Assembly (NCBI GenBank): GCA_024402135.1
Contig: JAKSJN010000006.1
Location: 62,001 to 126,000 of the forward strand
Length of the DNA stretch: 64,000 nt
Origin: Bacteroidales bacterium
Lineage (GTDB): Bacteria > Bacteroidota > Bacteroidia > Bacteroidales > UBA932
Direction of reading: 5' to 3'
Each line of letters starts with the position of its first letter. Position 1 is the first letter of the stretch. Below, one piece after another: positions 33,903-43,286 of this stretch. A model generated the notes under the pieces. It worked only from the letters and a program-made list of their open reading frames with translations. It was not told the origin of the DNA and did not search any database. The position numbers and the translations under genes were made by a program.

Positions 33903-35176
33903 CCTTTCCTGAACAGGATTGACAGCAGAGACACTGCTCCCAAAACGAAAGGATAATACAAACAAGATATGATGGCAGCTGCATCCTCTCCCGAGAGTGC
34001 GGTTGCCATCAATAGTTGTGCACCATACGGTATCAGGCCCTGGACCAGGCACGAGAATGTATCCAGAATGCTTGCAACCCTCTTCCTGTCCAGCTGGAAC
34101 CTGTCGGCGATGTCCTTCGCTATGCCACCGGTGGTGATGATAGCGATGGTATTGTTTGCCGTGCACAGGTTCGCCAGGCTTACAAGTGCTGCAATGCTGA
34201 ATTCTGCGCTGCGTCTGCTCTTGGCCTGTCGTGAGATTCCATTGATTACAAGGTCAAGCCCTCCTCCTCTGCGGATCAGTTCCATCATGCCTCCGGCAAG
34301 GAGAGTCACCGTTATGAGACTGCCCATGCCCTCGATTCCTGTTCCCATGGATGCCAGCCATGAGCTCCATCCCATTACACCTGTAGCCATGCCGATTGTG
34401 AAATTGATCACGATTCCGATACTGAGCGAGATCATCACGTTCACGCCGCACATGGCCATTGCAAGCACGGCGACGTATGGGAGCACCTTGTACCACTGTA
34501 TGCTTGCTGTGACAGTTTCTGCGTGAACGCCGGCTCCGGCTATGATGTAGATGGCAGTAACTATGATTACGGCAGGGATGACGACGCGGAGATTGGCCCT
34601 GAACTTGTCTCTCATCTCGCAGTCGAGTGCCTTGGTTGCGGCAATGGTGGTGTCGCTTATGAATGAGAGGTTGTCACCGAAGAATGCTCCGCCGACTATT
34701 ACGGCTGTCATGAAAGCGACGCTGCCGCCGGTCGATTCTGCTATTCCGGCTGCAATAGGGACAAGTGCCACGATAGTGCCGACACTGGTTCCGATCGACA
34801 GGGAGATGAAGCAGGCGGTAAGGAACAGGCCGGCAAAGAGCATTCCATGCGGAACAATCCTCAAGGCAAGGCCTACGGTCGCATCCACTGCACCTATGTC
34901 CTTGGCCGTCTGGGCAAAGGCACCAGCCAGAATGAATATCCAGATCATAAGGAGCACCTTGCTGTTGCCTGCACCCGATGAGAATGCTTCGAGGCGTTCG
35001 TTCAGGCTGCCTTCGGAGACTAGTACGGCATAAACCGATGCCACGAGGAATGCGGATGCGACAGGAACCTTGTAAAAGTCGCCAAGTATCAGGGATGTCG
35101 CAAGGTAGACGACAAGGAATACAATCAATGGACTGATGGCCAAAAGGCCTCTGATAATCTTTGATCTGGTTTTCAT
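33899..35176 (-). CDS. NhaC-family Na+/H+ antiporter
   Basis: A 425-residue inner-membrane transporter with about eleven spans. Conserved ion-transporter features include ACFISLSIGTSVGTIVALVPIAAG, GGAFFGDNLSFISDTTIAA and ANLCTANNTIAIITTG. NhaC proteins exchange Na+ (sometimes with malate or lactate) for protons. The start MKTRSKIIRG at 35176 is preferred over an upstream in-frame ATG at 35275, which would run across the divergent purU promoter. A minus-strand -7 box (TACTTTTG at 35204-35197) lies 20 bases upstream. Confidence 0.88.
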   Translation of the reverse strand: MKTRSKIIRGLLAISPLIVFLVVYLATSLILGDFYKVPVASAFLVASVYAVLVSEGSLNERLEAFSSGAGNSKVLLMIWIFILAGAFAQTAKDIGAVDATVGLALRIVPHGMLFAGLFLTACFISLSIGTSVGTIVALVPIAAGIAESTGGSVAFMTAVIVGGAFFGDNLSFISDTTIAATKALDCEMRDKFRANLRVVIPAVIIVTAIYIIAGAGVHAETVTASIQWYKVLPYVAVLAMAMCGVNVMISLSIGIVINFTIGMATGVMGWSSWLASMGTGIEGMGSLITVTLLAGGMMELIRRGGGLDLVINGISRQAKSRRSAEFSIAALVSLANLCTANNTIAIITTGGIAKDIADRFQLDRKRVASILDTFSCLVQGLIPYGAQLLMATALSGEDAAAIISCLYYPFVLGAVSLLSILFRKG

Positions 35177-35196
35177 CAGGATAATCTTGTACGGCA

Positions 35197-35204
35197 CAAA
35201 AGTA
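35197..35204 (-). promoter_or_regulatory. -7 promoter box for the NhaC gene
   Basis: Read on the minus strand the sequence is TACTTTTG, an exact TAnnTTTG match, 20 bases before the start at 35176. Confidence 0.45.
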
Positions 35205-35218
35205 ACAAAAATCCTCTG

Positions 35219-35249
35219 TTTGTTAATTGAAGGATAAAGTCTATATTTG
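35219..35249 (+). promoter_or_regulatory. Canonical promoter for purU
   Basis: TTTG (35219-35222), a 19-base spacer and TATATTTG (35242-35249) match the Bacteroidetes -33/-7 consensus. The leader to the ATG at 35296 would be about 40 bases. It rules out the in-frame start at 35227, which lies within the promoter. Confidence 0.7.
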
Positions 35250-35295
35250 CAATTCCTCGGAGCTGAAGCCTCCATTGAACGAACTTATTGGCAAT

Positions 35296-36159
35296 ATGAA
35301 ACCTACCGCAATACTTCTCCTTCACTGCCCTGACCGTCAGGGTATTATCTCGGAGATTACCAAATTCATCACGGACAATCACGGAAACATCGTTTATCTC
35401 GATCAGTATGTAGACCGCGTTGATGGCGTTTTCTTCATGCGAATCGAGTGGGAACTTGACGGTTTCCTTATTCCACGCGACAAGATCAAGGATATTATCG
35501 ATACTCTCTACGGAGTCCGTTTCGGAGTCGAGAGCAATCTTTACTTCAATGACGAGAAGCCTCGCATGGCACTTTTCGTCAGCAAGATGAGCCACTGCCT
35601 CTATGACCTTCTGGCAAGATACAAGGCTGGTGAACTTGACGTGGAAATCCCTTGCATCGTTTCCAACCATGAGGATCTAAGATACGTGGCAGAACAGTTC
35701 GGAATTCCTTATTATGTCTGGTCTATCAAGAAAGACCACAGCAACAAGGCCGAGGTCGAGGCTGCCGAGATGGAACTCCTCCGCAAGGAGAACGTCACCT
35801 TCATTGTTCTTGCCCGCTATATGCAGATCATCAGCGAGGACATGATCAGGAGCTATCCGAACAAGATCATCAACATCCATCACTCCTTCCTCCCTGCCTT
35901 CATCGGAGCGAAGCCTTACCACCAGGCATATGAGAGGGGAGTGAAGATCATCGGCGCTACCAGCCACTATGTCACTACCGAGCTTGATGCCGGTCCGATC
36001 ATCGAGCAGGATGTGGTCCGCATCACCCATAAGGACACCCCAGACAGCCTTGTGCTCAAGGGACGCGACCTCGAGAAGATCGTCCTCTCCCGCGCAGTAT
36101 CAAAACACGTCGAGAGAAAGATCCTCACATTCAAGAACAAGACGATCATCTTCAGCTAG
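35296..36159 (+). CDS. purU: Formyltetrahydrofolate deformylase
   Basis: A 287-residue enzyme that releases formate from 10-formyl-THF and so balances one-carbon pools and supplies formate to PurT. Residues ~1-80 are an ACT domain (LLLHCPDRQGIISEITKFI). The formyltransferase-like domain follows, with INIHHSFLPAFIGAKPYHQAYERG containing the catalytic His and ATSHYVTTELDAGPII with the catalytic Asp. The start at 35296 is fixed by the promoter at 35219-35249. It ends before a strong terminator. Confidence 0.94.
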   Translation: MKPTAILLLHCPDRQGIISEITKFITDNHGNIVYLDQYVDRVDGVFFMRIEWELDGFLIPRDKIKDIIDTLYGVRFGVESNLYFNDEKPRMALFVSKMSHCLYDLLARYKAGELDVEIPCIVSNHEDLRYVAEQFGIPYYVWSIKKDHSNKAEVEAAEMELLRKENVTFIVLARYMQIISEDMIRSYPNKIINIHHSFLPAFIGAKPYHQAYERGVKIIGATSHYVTTELDAGPIIEQDVVRITHKDTPDSLVLKGRDLEKIVLSRAVSKHVERKILTFKNKTIIFS

Positions 36160-36170
36160 ATTGAAAATAT

Positions 36171-36202
36171 AAGCCCCTCACTCAAAATTGAATGAGGGGC
36201 TT
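36171..36202. terminator. Intrinsic terminator after purU
   Basis: AAGCCCCTCA at 36171-36180 and TGAGGGGCTT at 36193-36202 form a perfect 10-bp stem with a twelve-base loop, followed by TTATTG. A-rich sequence on the left lets it also act on minus-strand transcripts from the DUF853 gene. Confidence 0.8.
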
Positions 36203-36247
36203 TATTGTCAGGTGACGCATTGGGACAAAGCCCTCGCGCCGCGGAAA

Positions 36248-37864
36248 TTACTTCACGAGGGTGCCAAGGATAGAGCGGGCGAGGGTGCGGACTACGCTTG
36301 AAGTTGCGGACTTCACAGCCTTGTTGGTAGCTGACTTCTTGCCGTTTGCTCCCTTCTTGCCTGCAACGCTGTCAGCAACTGTGGTGCTGATCGAGTTCGC
36401 TGCAGAAGTGATCACAGCACCTACGGCTGCGCCGACGAGAGTCTTTCCGAGACTCTTGCTCTTCTTTGAAGCAGCCGGCTTTGCGGCCTTCTCGGCCTTC
36501 TCTGCCTCCTTGGCTGCCTTTGCCTCCTCCTTTTCCTTCTCCTTTGCAATCTTTGCTTCCTCTGCGGCCTTTGCCTCAGCTTCGCTCTCTGCCAGAAGAA
36601 CCTCAAATGCACTTTCGCGGTCGATGGCCTTGTCGTACTTGCCGAAGAGACGTGAACTCTTGATACAGTGCTCGCGCTCGGACTCGCTGATGGCGCCGAT
36701 CTGGCTCAGCGGGAAGAGTACGCGTGCGCGCTGAACTACAGCAGGAGCACCCTTCGCGTCAAGGAATGAAACGAGGGCTTCTCCGGTTTCGAGGGACATG
36801 ATCGCTTCCTCTGTGTTGAAGTTTGGATTTGCGCGGAAGGTCTCTGCTGCTGCACGTACTGCTTTCTGGTCCTTTGGAGTGTAGGCACGGAGAGCGTGCT
36901 GTACGCGGTTTCCGAGCTGTCCAAGGACAGAGTCAGGAATATCGGTAGGGTTCTGGGTGATGAAGTATACACCAACACCCTTGCTTCGGATCAGTCGTAC
37001 CACCTGCTCGATCTTGTCCAGGAGAGCCTTTGATGTGCCGTCAAAGAGGGTATGAGCCTCGTCGAAGAAGAACACGAGCTTAGGAAGGTCAAGGTCGCCG
37101 ACCTCAGGGAGCTGCGCATAGATGTCGCTCATGAGCCAGAGGAGGAAGGTCGAATAGAGCTTAGGGTTCATCATCAGCTTATCGGCTGCAAGGACGTTCA
37201 TTACTCCCTTGCCGCCTTCGCACTGCATGAGGTCATAGATGTCGAAATCTGGCTCGCCGAAGAACTTGTCCGCACCCTGGTTCTCGAGGGTGAGGAGGGC
37301 TCTCTGGATTGCGCCCACGCTCTGTGGAGAGACGTTTCCGTAAGTGGTGGTGAGCTCTGCTGCGTGCTTCGAGATGTATGTAAGCATGCTGCGGAGGTCC
37401 TTGATGTCGATGAGAAGCAGGCCGCGCTCGTCAGCGACGCGGAACAGCACGTTCATCACGCCCTCCTGGGTGTCGTTGAGCTGGAGGAGACGTGAAAGAA
37501 GCTGAGGACCCATGTTGCTGATGGTGGTCCTCATCGGGTGACCCTGCTCTCCGAATACGTCGAAGAAGCGGACAGGACAGCCGGCAAACTGAGGGTTCTC
37601 GATGCCGAACTCGGCGCAGCGCTTCTCGATGAAGCCGCTCATCTTGCCGGTCTGGCTGATTCCGCTGAGGTCACCTTTCATGTCGGCCATGAAGCAAGGG
37701 ACGCCGGCCTGGCTGAATGTCTCAGCGAGTACCTGGAGTGATACGGTCTTGCCGGTACCTGTTGCGCCGGCAATGAGTCCATGGCGGTTGGCCATCTTTC
37801 CTGTGATGGAAATAGGACCTTCTGGTCCGTGGGCTACGTAGAGCCCCTGTTCATTGGTATACAT
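36248..37864 (-). CDS. DUF853/HerA-like ATPase (YjgR family)
   Basis: A 538-residue P-loop ATPase. Walker A is [20 protein letters not shown] near residue 35; [12 protein letters not shown] and [15 protein letters not shown] (Walker B, ~residue 272) are typical of DUF853. The family is related to the HerA/FtsK-like translocases, but its physiological role is undefined. After ~residue 420 there is an Ala/Lys/Glu-rich coiled stretch (to ~475) followed by a small-residue tail with possible hydrophobic helices. It begins 21 bases after the upstream outer-membrane protein gene on the same strand. Confidence 0.9.
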   Translation of the reverse strand: MYTNEQGLYVAHGPEGPISITGKMANRHGLIAGATGTGKTVSLQVLAETFSQAGVPCFMADMKGDLSGISQTGKMSGFIEKRCAEFGIENPQFAGCPVRFFDVFGEQGHPMRTTISNMGPQLLSRLLQLNDTQEGVMNVLFRVADERGLLLIDIKDLRSMLTYISKHAAELTTTYGNVSPQSVGAIQRALLTLENQGADKFFGEPDFDIYDLMQCEGGKGVMNVLAADKLMMNPKLYSTFLLWLMSDIYAQLPEVGDLDLPKLVFFFDEAHTLFDGTSKALLDKIEQVVRLIRSKGVGVYFITQNPTDIPDSVLGQLGNRVQHALRAYTPKDQKAVRAAAETFRANPNFNTEEAIMSLETGEALVSFLDAKGAPAVVQRARVLFPLSQIGAISESEREHCIKSSRLFGKYDKAIDRESAFEVLLAESEAEAKAAEEAKIAKEKEKEEAKAAKEAEKAEKAAKPAASKKSKSLGKTLVGAAVGAVITSAANSISTTVADSVAGKKGANGKKSATNKAVKSATSSVVRTLARSILGTLVK

Positions 37865-37885
37865 GATCGGTGTGTTGGTTATTGT

Positions 37886-38881
37886 TTACTTAAGGTAGTT
37901 TCTGTTGTGGAGCTTGATGATTCTCCAGGAAATGCCGACCTGGGCGCTGGTGCTGCTGAATTCTACAGGAATCGTCGATGAGGAGAAGATATCCGGAGCT
38001 GTCTGGCCCTGGCGGATGGCGCCGCATGCGTGGAGGCGGATGTTGCGGTTTTCCTTGAACGGGTAGTATTCTGCGCGGAATTGATACTGGTTGATGTCGG
38101 ATCCCTTTGCCACCATAGCATCCCTGAATTCGGTGTTGTTCACATCCTTAGCGTACTCGAATGCAATCTGGAGCCGGTCGGTAGGAACCCATGTCGCTCT
38201 GGCTGATATTGTCCAGTCGGCAAGGTCGTCAATGCTGATGAAACGGTCGATGGCGTCGAGGCGGAGCTTGAATTTGCCGAAGTTGTATTCGTCGCCGATT
38301 GCGACCATGCCCATATAGCTGTCCTTCTCGTACTCATGGGCGCTGAGTGACCACATCGCCGACCATTTGTCAGTGAAGCGGTGGAGGTAGAGGTTGTAGC
38401 CGATGAGGTCGGTTGCGTACATGCTCTGTGCAACCTGTACGCCGATGCGGCCCAGGTTGCCTGCCTGGCGCTCGGCTGAAGCACACCAGCGGAATGCTCC
38501 TACGTTATTTGAGAACTCGCTGAGGTAGTAGAAATTGATAGGGCGCTGGTCGTACTCGAAGCTTCCGAAGCGGTTGTCACCTTTTCCGGCAGCGAAGGTC
38601 CAGTTCTCGTCAGGAGAGTAGTAGAATTCGAAATAGTCGGATGCGTCGAAGAAGTTGGCTCCCTTCGACCAGTTATACATTCTGGTCCTGATTCGCATTG
38701 AAAGATGCTCGCCATATGACGCATAAAAGTTGGTCTGGACCTGCTGGGTTTTGTATGAGAGATCCTCTCCGTTGTACATGAGAGCGGCTCTTGATTCCAT
38801 GTTGGCTTCATAAGAGAACTCCTGTGCGCGAGCCGAAAGCGCAGAGATCAGGAGAAGACCGATAAAAAATACTTTCTTCAT
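37886..38881 (-). CDS. Outer-membrane porin-like beta-barrel protein
   Basis: A 331-residue protein with signal peptide MKKVFFIGLLLISALSARAQ. The mature part is a run of short amphipathic beta strands with aromatic girdles (YYSPDENWTFAAGKGDNRFGSFEY, FGKFKLRLDAIDRF), as in small phosphate/anion-type or alginate-type porins. The C-terminus ends in HNRNYLK, not the classical Phe. The start at 38881 rather than 38902 is supported by the signal and by a minus-strand -7 box at 38907-38900. Specificity unknown. It probably shares a transcript with the DUF853 gene. Confidence 0.75.
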   Translation of the reverse strand: MKKVFFIGLLLISALSARAQEFSYEANMESRAALMYNGEDLSYKTQQVQTNFYASYGEHLSMRIRTRMYNWSKGANFFDASDYFEFYYSPDENWTFAAGKGDNRFGSFEYDQRPINFYYLSEFSNNVGAFRWCASAERQAGNLGRIGVQVAQSMYATDLIGYNLYLHRFTDKWSAMWSLSAHEYEKDSYMGMVAIGDEYNFGKFKLRLDAIDRFISIDDLADWTISARATWVPTDRLQIAFEYAKDVNNTEFRDAMVAKGSDINQYQFRAEYYPFKENRNIRLHACGAIRQGQTAPDIFSSSTIPVEFSSTSAQVGISWRIIKLHNRNYLK

Positions 38882-38899
38882 ATATGTCCTGGGGAGTTG

Positions 38900-38907
38900 C
38901 AAAGATA
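38900..38907 (-). promoter_or_regulatory. -7 promoter box for the porin-like gene
   Basis: The minus-strand sequence is TATCTTTG, an exact TAnnTTTG match 18 bases before the ATG at 38881. It excludes the in-frame ATG at 38902, which lies inside the box. Confidence 0.5.
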
Positions 38908-38979
38908 ATGGTTTTTTGGGCTTTTTTTCTTACTTTCGCAGAATTGAAACAATACTTTAGAACAAATAATCAAACCACA

Positions 38980-40998
38980 ATGAAAGTACTGAAAAACGGC
39001 ATCGCAGGAGCTCTCATGCTCGCTTCTGCCCTTGGACTTGCCGCCCAGAAACCAATGAATGCACCGCGTGGAGGAAAGCTGATCAGCGACGAGCTCATCG
39101 GTATCTTCTTCGAGGACATCAGCTCTTCAGCTGACGGTGGTCTCAATGCACAGCTCGTGCAGAACGGATCCTTCGAATACAACCCTTCAGAGAGAGACGG
39201 ATGGGGCCCTGGTACCCACTGGCGTGTACAGCGTCCTGGCCATTCGCTCGGTCTTCTCGAGTTCAAGCAGCAGGATCCTATCCATCCTAACAACCCTACC
39301 TACATGCGTCTCAATATCGAGCGCGTAGGACATTTCTATGATTTCAACGGCTGGACCGGTTTCGGTCTTTCAAATGACGGTTTCGACGGAATCAACGTAA
39401 AGGAAGGCGCAAAGTATGACTTCTCTATCTTCGTCCGCAATACTGATGGCGTAGACAAGGATCTCCGCGTTGCTGTCGTTGCTCCTGTAGTAAGAGGACC
39501 TTTTGTCCCTGGCGAGAGAAGAATGGGTCCTCCGGTACCTGTTGCAGTTGCAGACGCAACCATCAAGACCAGCGGCAAGGACTGGAAGAAGTATGAGGTT
39601 ACCCTCACTGCTACCCAGGACTGTGAAAATGCAACACTCCAGATCCTTGCACTCGGCGAGGGTGTCATGGATGTTGACATGGTTTCACTCGTTCCTCAGG
39701 ATACATATCACGGACACGGAATCCGCAAGGACCTTGCAGAGGCTCTCGAGGCTCTCCATCCTAAGTTCATGCGCTTCCCTGGCGGCTGCGTTGTTCACGG
39801 TGGTGGCGACGGCTTCTGGGATACATATCGCTGGAAGACCACTGTAGGTCCAAAGGAGCAGCGCAAGTCCCTCAAGAACACCTGGGGTTATCATCAGTCA
39901 ATGGAAGTCGGCTACTTCGAGTACTTCCAGCTTTGCGAGGACATGGGCATGGAGCCGCTTCCAATCCTCCCTTGCGGTGTGAGCTGTCAGGGTACCAACG
40001 GTGGCTGGAACATGAAGGGCCACGCACAGGAGGCTGTTCCTATGGAGGAAATGGACGAGTGGGTAGACGAGGCTCTCGACCTCATCGAGTGGGCTAACGG
40101 TCCAGCAGACTCAAAGTGGGGCAAGATCCGCGCTGAGGCAGGCCATCCAGAGCCATTCAACCTCAAGTACCTCGGCCTCGGTAACGAGGAGGAGATCACA
40201 CCTGCATTCGAGGAGCGCTTCAAGTATATCTATGAGAGAGTTACCAAGGCACATCCTGAGATCGTCATCGTAGGTACCGCAGGTCCTGGTTCACACGCAG
40301 ATAATGTTGACTACCAGAACGGCTGGCGTGTGGCAGAGGAACTTGGAATTCCTATTCTCGACGAGCACTACTATGAGCAGAGAGACTACTTCCTCAACCA
40401 GCGTCAGTATGACAATTATCCACGCAACCGCAAGACCAAGGTTTACCTCGGTGAGTACGCAGCAAAGGACAAGAAGCTTATCGACGCTCTTGCTGAGGGT
40501 CTTTATCTCCTCCACGTTGAGCGCAACGGAGACGTTGTATGCATGACTTCATACGCACCTCTCTTCGCACGCAAGGACGCTACCAACTGGAATCCGGACC
40601 TCATCTACTTCGATAACGACAGACCATACCTCACCTGCAGCTACTACATCCAGCAGATGTTCGGTCAGTCAAGCGGTCAGTACTACTATGGTGACTGTGT
40701 GAAGATCGAGGACAAGGACATCCTCCAGGAGCAGTCAGTGATCCTCAACACCAAGACCCGTGAGCTCTATGTCAAGGTCGGCAACGCATCTGACACTGCA
40801 AAGAAGGCAACCATCAACCTCAGCCGCTTCAACATCAAGCCAAATGCTGTAAAGGTTACCCTCTCAGGCGATCCTCAGGCAGAGAACAACTATGACGCTC
40901 AGCCTATCGCTCCGGTACAGGAGAACATCAAGGTTTCAAAGAAGATGACTCTTGATCTTCCTCCTTACTCATTCCAGATGATCACCATCAAACTCTAG
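38980..40998 (+). CDS. Alpha-L-arabinofuranosidase, GH51
   Basis: A 672-residue exported glycosidase that removes arabinofuranosyl side chains from arabinan or arabinoxylan. The signal peptide is MKVLKNGIAGALMLASALGLAAQ. LISDELIGIFFEDISSSADGG opens the domain. A carbohydrate-binding-like insert spans ~110-220. The acid/base Glu is in KYLGLGNEEE and the nucleophile Glu in KVYLGEYAAKD, both intact. The start at 38980 is chosen for the signal peptide; an upstream open frame to 38884 is AT-rich. No SusC/SusD or other polysaccharide-locus genes adjoin it. It runs directly into a MATE gene. Confidence 0.93.
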   Translation: MKVLKNGIAGALMLASALGLAAQKPMNAPRGGKLISDELIGIFFEDISSSADGGLNAQLVQNGSFEYNPSERDGWGPGTHWRVQRPGHSLGLLEFKQQDPIHPNNPTYMRLNIERVGHFYDFNGWTGFGLSNDGFDGINVKEGAKYDFSIFVRNTDGVDKDLRVAVVAPVVRGPFVPGERRMGPPVPVAVADATIKTSGKDWKKYEVTLTATQDCENATLQILALGEGVMDVDMVSLVPQDTYHGHGIRKDLAEALEALHPKFMRFPGGCVVHGGGDGFWDTYRWKTTVGPKEQRKSLKNTWGYHQSMEVGYFEYFQLCEDMGMEPLPILPCGVSCQGTNGGWNMKGHAQEAVPMEEMDEWVDEALDLIEWANGPADSKWGKIRAEAGHPEPFNLKYLGLGNEEEITPAFEERFKYIYERVTKAHPEIVIVGTAGPGSHADNVDYQNGWRVAEELGIPILDEHYYEQRDYFLNQRQYDNYPRNRKTKVYLGEYAAKDKKLIDALAEGLYLLHVERNGDVVCMTSYAPLFARKDATNWNPDLIYFDNDRPYLTCSYYIQQMFGQSSGQYYYGDCVKIEDKDILQEQSVILNTKTRELYVKVGNASDTAKKATINLSRFNIKPNAVKVTLSGDPQAENNYDAQPIAPVQENIKVSKKMTLDLPPYSFQMITIKL

Positions 40999-42389
40999 TG
41001 ATAAGTTCGAATCAAAGCGGTGGCCAGAAAGATAGGCTGCTGCTGAAAATCCGAAACGGAGAAGAAATGACAATAGGGGAGCAGGCTCGTCTTGCTCTCC
41101 TTTTAAGCATTCCCGCCATACTGGCTCAGCTGAGCAGCGTCATGATGTCATATATCGACTCTGCCATGGTGGGAAAGCTCGGTGCTGCTCAGTCGGCATC
41201 GATCGGACTGGTGTCTACATCAACCTGGATCATAGGCGGCTTCTGCATGGCCTCCATCAATGGATTCACTGTCCAGGTTGCACACCTCATCGGTTCTAAT
41301 GATCTCAGGAAGGCGCGAGGCCTGCTCAGGCAGGCTCTGGCCGTTATCCTGGTCATCGCCGCTGTAATTGCATCCATAGCAATGGCGATCAGCGGCGGCC
41401 TGCCACACTGGCTTGGAGGTGGAGAAGATATCTGTGCCGATGCATCAGCGTACGTCCGTATCTATTCATTGTTCGTTCCTGCATTTACTTTGAGCTATTT
41501 CGGAAGTTCCATGCTCCAGAGCAGCGGCAACATGAAGGTCCCGAGTATCCTGAACGTGATGATGTGCGTCATGGATGTATGCTTCAACTACCTTTTCATC
41601 TATGTGTGCGGCATGGGCGTCAGAGGAGCTGCTCTGGGTACCGGAACGGCAGAGGCTGTGACGGCCGTACTGATGCTCTATTTCCTTCTTGTGCGATCTC
41701 CTGAACTATCCCTCAGGAGGGAAGGTGGAAGCTTCATGCCTCAGTGGAACAGCCTGAGAAGGGCGTTCGGCATAAGCGGTCCGCTCTATATCCAGAACAT
41801 TGTTACCCATGGAGCGCACATTGTCGCAACTTTGATCATCGCCCCTCTGGGTACAATATCCATAGCGGCGAACAGCTTCGCGATAACCGCCGAAAGTATA
41901 TGCTATATGCCCGGATACGGCATCTCGGATGCGGCCAGGACTCTTATCGGACAAAGTCTTGGTGCAAAGAGAAAGTCCCTTGCCAAGCGTTTCGCCAGGA
42001 TAAACATCTTCATGGGTGCAGGTATCATGACCCTGCTGGCCGTTCTGATGTTTGTTTTTGCGCCACAGATCATGACCATGCTGAGCATAGACAGCGACGT
42101 GGTCGCACTTGGTGCGAAGATGCTGCGCATAGAGGCTTTTGCAGAAACCCTTTATGCCTGTTCAATCGTCGCGTACGGTTGCTGTGTCGGAGCTGGAGAT
42201 ACCTTGGTGCCTAGTGCCATGAACCTTGTCAGCATGTGGGTTGTCCGCATCGGCCTGGCACTGTTCCTTACACCTCGTCTCGGTCTTACCGGCTACTGGG
42301 TCGCAATGTGTATCGAACTCAATGTCCGAGGACTTATCTTCCTGTGGCGAGTCCGTGGTGAACGCTGGATGAAGAATGTATTGACTTAA
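40998..42389 (+). CDS. MATE-family efflux transporter
   Basis: A 463-residue twelve-span transporter, distinct from the one at 15373. LLLSIPAILAQLSSVMMSYIDSAMVGKLG and the second-half FGISGPLYIQNIVTHGAHIVATLIIAPLG are typical. The first in-frame start is a GTG at 40998 that shares its G with the arabinofuranosidase stop (TAGTG). An ATG at 41067 preceded by GGAGAAG is an equally good or better start and would give 440 residues. Direct junction with the GH51 gene implies co-transcription; functional linkage is not obvious. Confidence 0.88.
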   Translation: MISSNQSGGQKDRLLLKIRNGEEMTIGEQARLALLLSIPAILAQLSSVMMSYIDSAMVGKLGAAQSASIGLVSTSTWIIGGFCMASINGFTVQVAHLIGSNDLRKARGLLRQALAVILVIAAVIASIAMAISGGLPHWLGGGEDICADASAYVRIYSLFVPAFTLSYFGSSMLQSSGNMKVPSILNVMMCVMDVCFNYLFIYVCGMGVRGAALGTGTAEAVTAVLMLYFLLVRSPELSLRREGGSFMPQWNSLRRAFGISGPLYIQNIVTHGAHIVATLIIAPLGTISIAANSFAITAESICYMPGYGISDAARTLIGQSLGAKRKSLAKRFARINIFMGAGIMTLLAVLMFVFAPQIMTMLSIDSDVVALGAKMLRIEAFAETLYACSIVAYGCCVGAGDTLVPSAMNLVSMWVVRIGLALFLTPRLGLTGYWVAMCIELNVRGLIFLWRVRGERWMKNVLT

Positions 42390-42395
42390 AGAATC

Positions 42396-42420
42396 ATTCT
42401 CGGGACTTGTTCTCGAGAAT
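42396..42420 (+). terminator. Weak hairpin after the MATE gene
   Basis: ATTCTCG and CGAGAAT form a 7-bp stem with an 11-base loop just after the MATE stop. There is no T run, so termination is doubtful. Confidence 0.3.
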
Positions 42421-42443
42421 ATGCTGTAATCAGTTATAGATAA

Positions 42444-43286
42444 ATGAATATAATAAAGAATCAGGAATTTGGCGGAGAGAGACCTCTCTACGCAAGCCAT
42501 GACCTCAGGATAGAGGACGTCACCATCCATGTCGGAGAGAGTTCCATCAAGGAATGCTCCAACATCGAAGCGGAACGCTGTACCTTCGAGGGCAAGTACG
42601 TTTTCTGGTGCTGCGACGGTTTCCGTGTGCGCAACTGCCTGTTCCGCGAAGGCGCCCGTTCTTCGCTCTGGTATACCCGCGGCTGCGACATGGCAGACTC
42701 GCTTGTCGAGGCTCCGAAGATGTTCCGTTCCGCCGAGGACATCAAGCTCCGCAATGTAAAGATGACAAGTGCCCAGGAGACATTCTGGAGCTGCAGGAAC
42801 ATTGACATAGAAGACGTGGAGATCGACAAGTGCGACTACGTTTTCATGTACTGCCAGAACGTGAAGGTCCGCAACCTGAAAATCAATGGAAACTACTCTT
42901 TCCAGTATGCAAAGAATGTAGAGATCTGGGATTCAGACCTGCAGTCCAAGGATGCGCTTTGGGAAACTGAGAACGTAACCGTGTACAATTCTTTCATCAA
43001 TGGAGAGTATCTTGCATGGCATTCGAAGAATGTCCGTCTCGTGAACTGCCGCATCGGTGGAACTCAGCCTTTGTGCTATGCAGATGGCCTGGTACTTGAG
43101 AACTGTACATTTGAGCCTGACGCCGATCTTGCATTCGAGTACAGCGACGTACAGGCTACCATATTAAACAACGTTCCGTCGGTGAAGAATCCGCGTACCG
43201 GCAGCATTCATGCTGAATCGATCGGCGAGATCATCATCGACGGAAACATCAAGGCTCCGGGTGACTGCAAGATTACCCAGGGCTAG
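42444..43286 (+). CDS. DUF3737 right-handed beta-helix protein
   Basis: A 280-residue cytoplasmic protein (no signal peptide) built from repeated short strands with the pattern xNVxIxxxxI/L and periodic Asn/Cys, for example NVKVRNLKINGNYSFQYAKNVEIWDSDL. This is the parallel beta-helix pattern of DUF3737, a family common in gut Firmicutes and Bacteroidetes with unknown function. Several repeats contain conserved Trp and Cys (YVFWCCDGFRVRNCLF, AWHSKNVRLVNCRI). It is convergent with malY, the two stops sharing CTAG. No promoter box is evident. Confidence 0.88.
   Translation: MNIIKNQEFGGERPLYASHDLRIEDVTIHVGESSIKECSNIEAERCTFEGKYVFWCCDGFRVRNCLFREGARSSLWYTRGCDMADSLVEAPKMFRSAEDIKLRNVKMTSAQETFWSCRNIDIEDVEIDKCDYVFMYCQNVKVRNLKINGNYSFQYAKNVEIWDSDLQSKDALWETENVTVYNSFINGEYLAWHSKNVRLVNCRIGGTQPLCYADGLVLENCTFEPDADLAFEYSDVQATILNNVPSVKNPRTGSIHAESIGEIIIDGNIKAPGDCKITQG

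Noticed and set aside
36421..36620. Repetitive GCC/TCC-rich DNA suggesting a tandem repeat
   Set aside because: It is low-complexity coding sequence for the Ala/Lys/Glu-rich coiled part of the DUF853 protein, without regular unit length.
40998..42389. A sugar exporter role for the MATE gene next to GH51
   Set aside because: MATE proteins do not generally carry oligosaccharides; adjacency alone is not enough.
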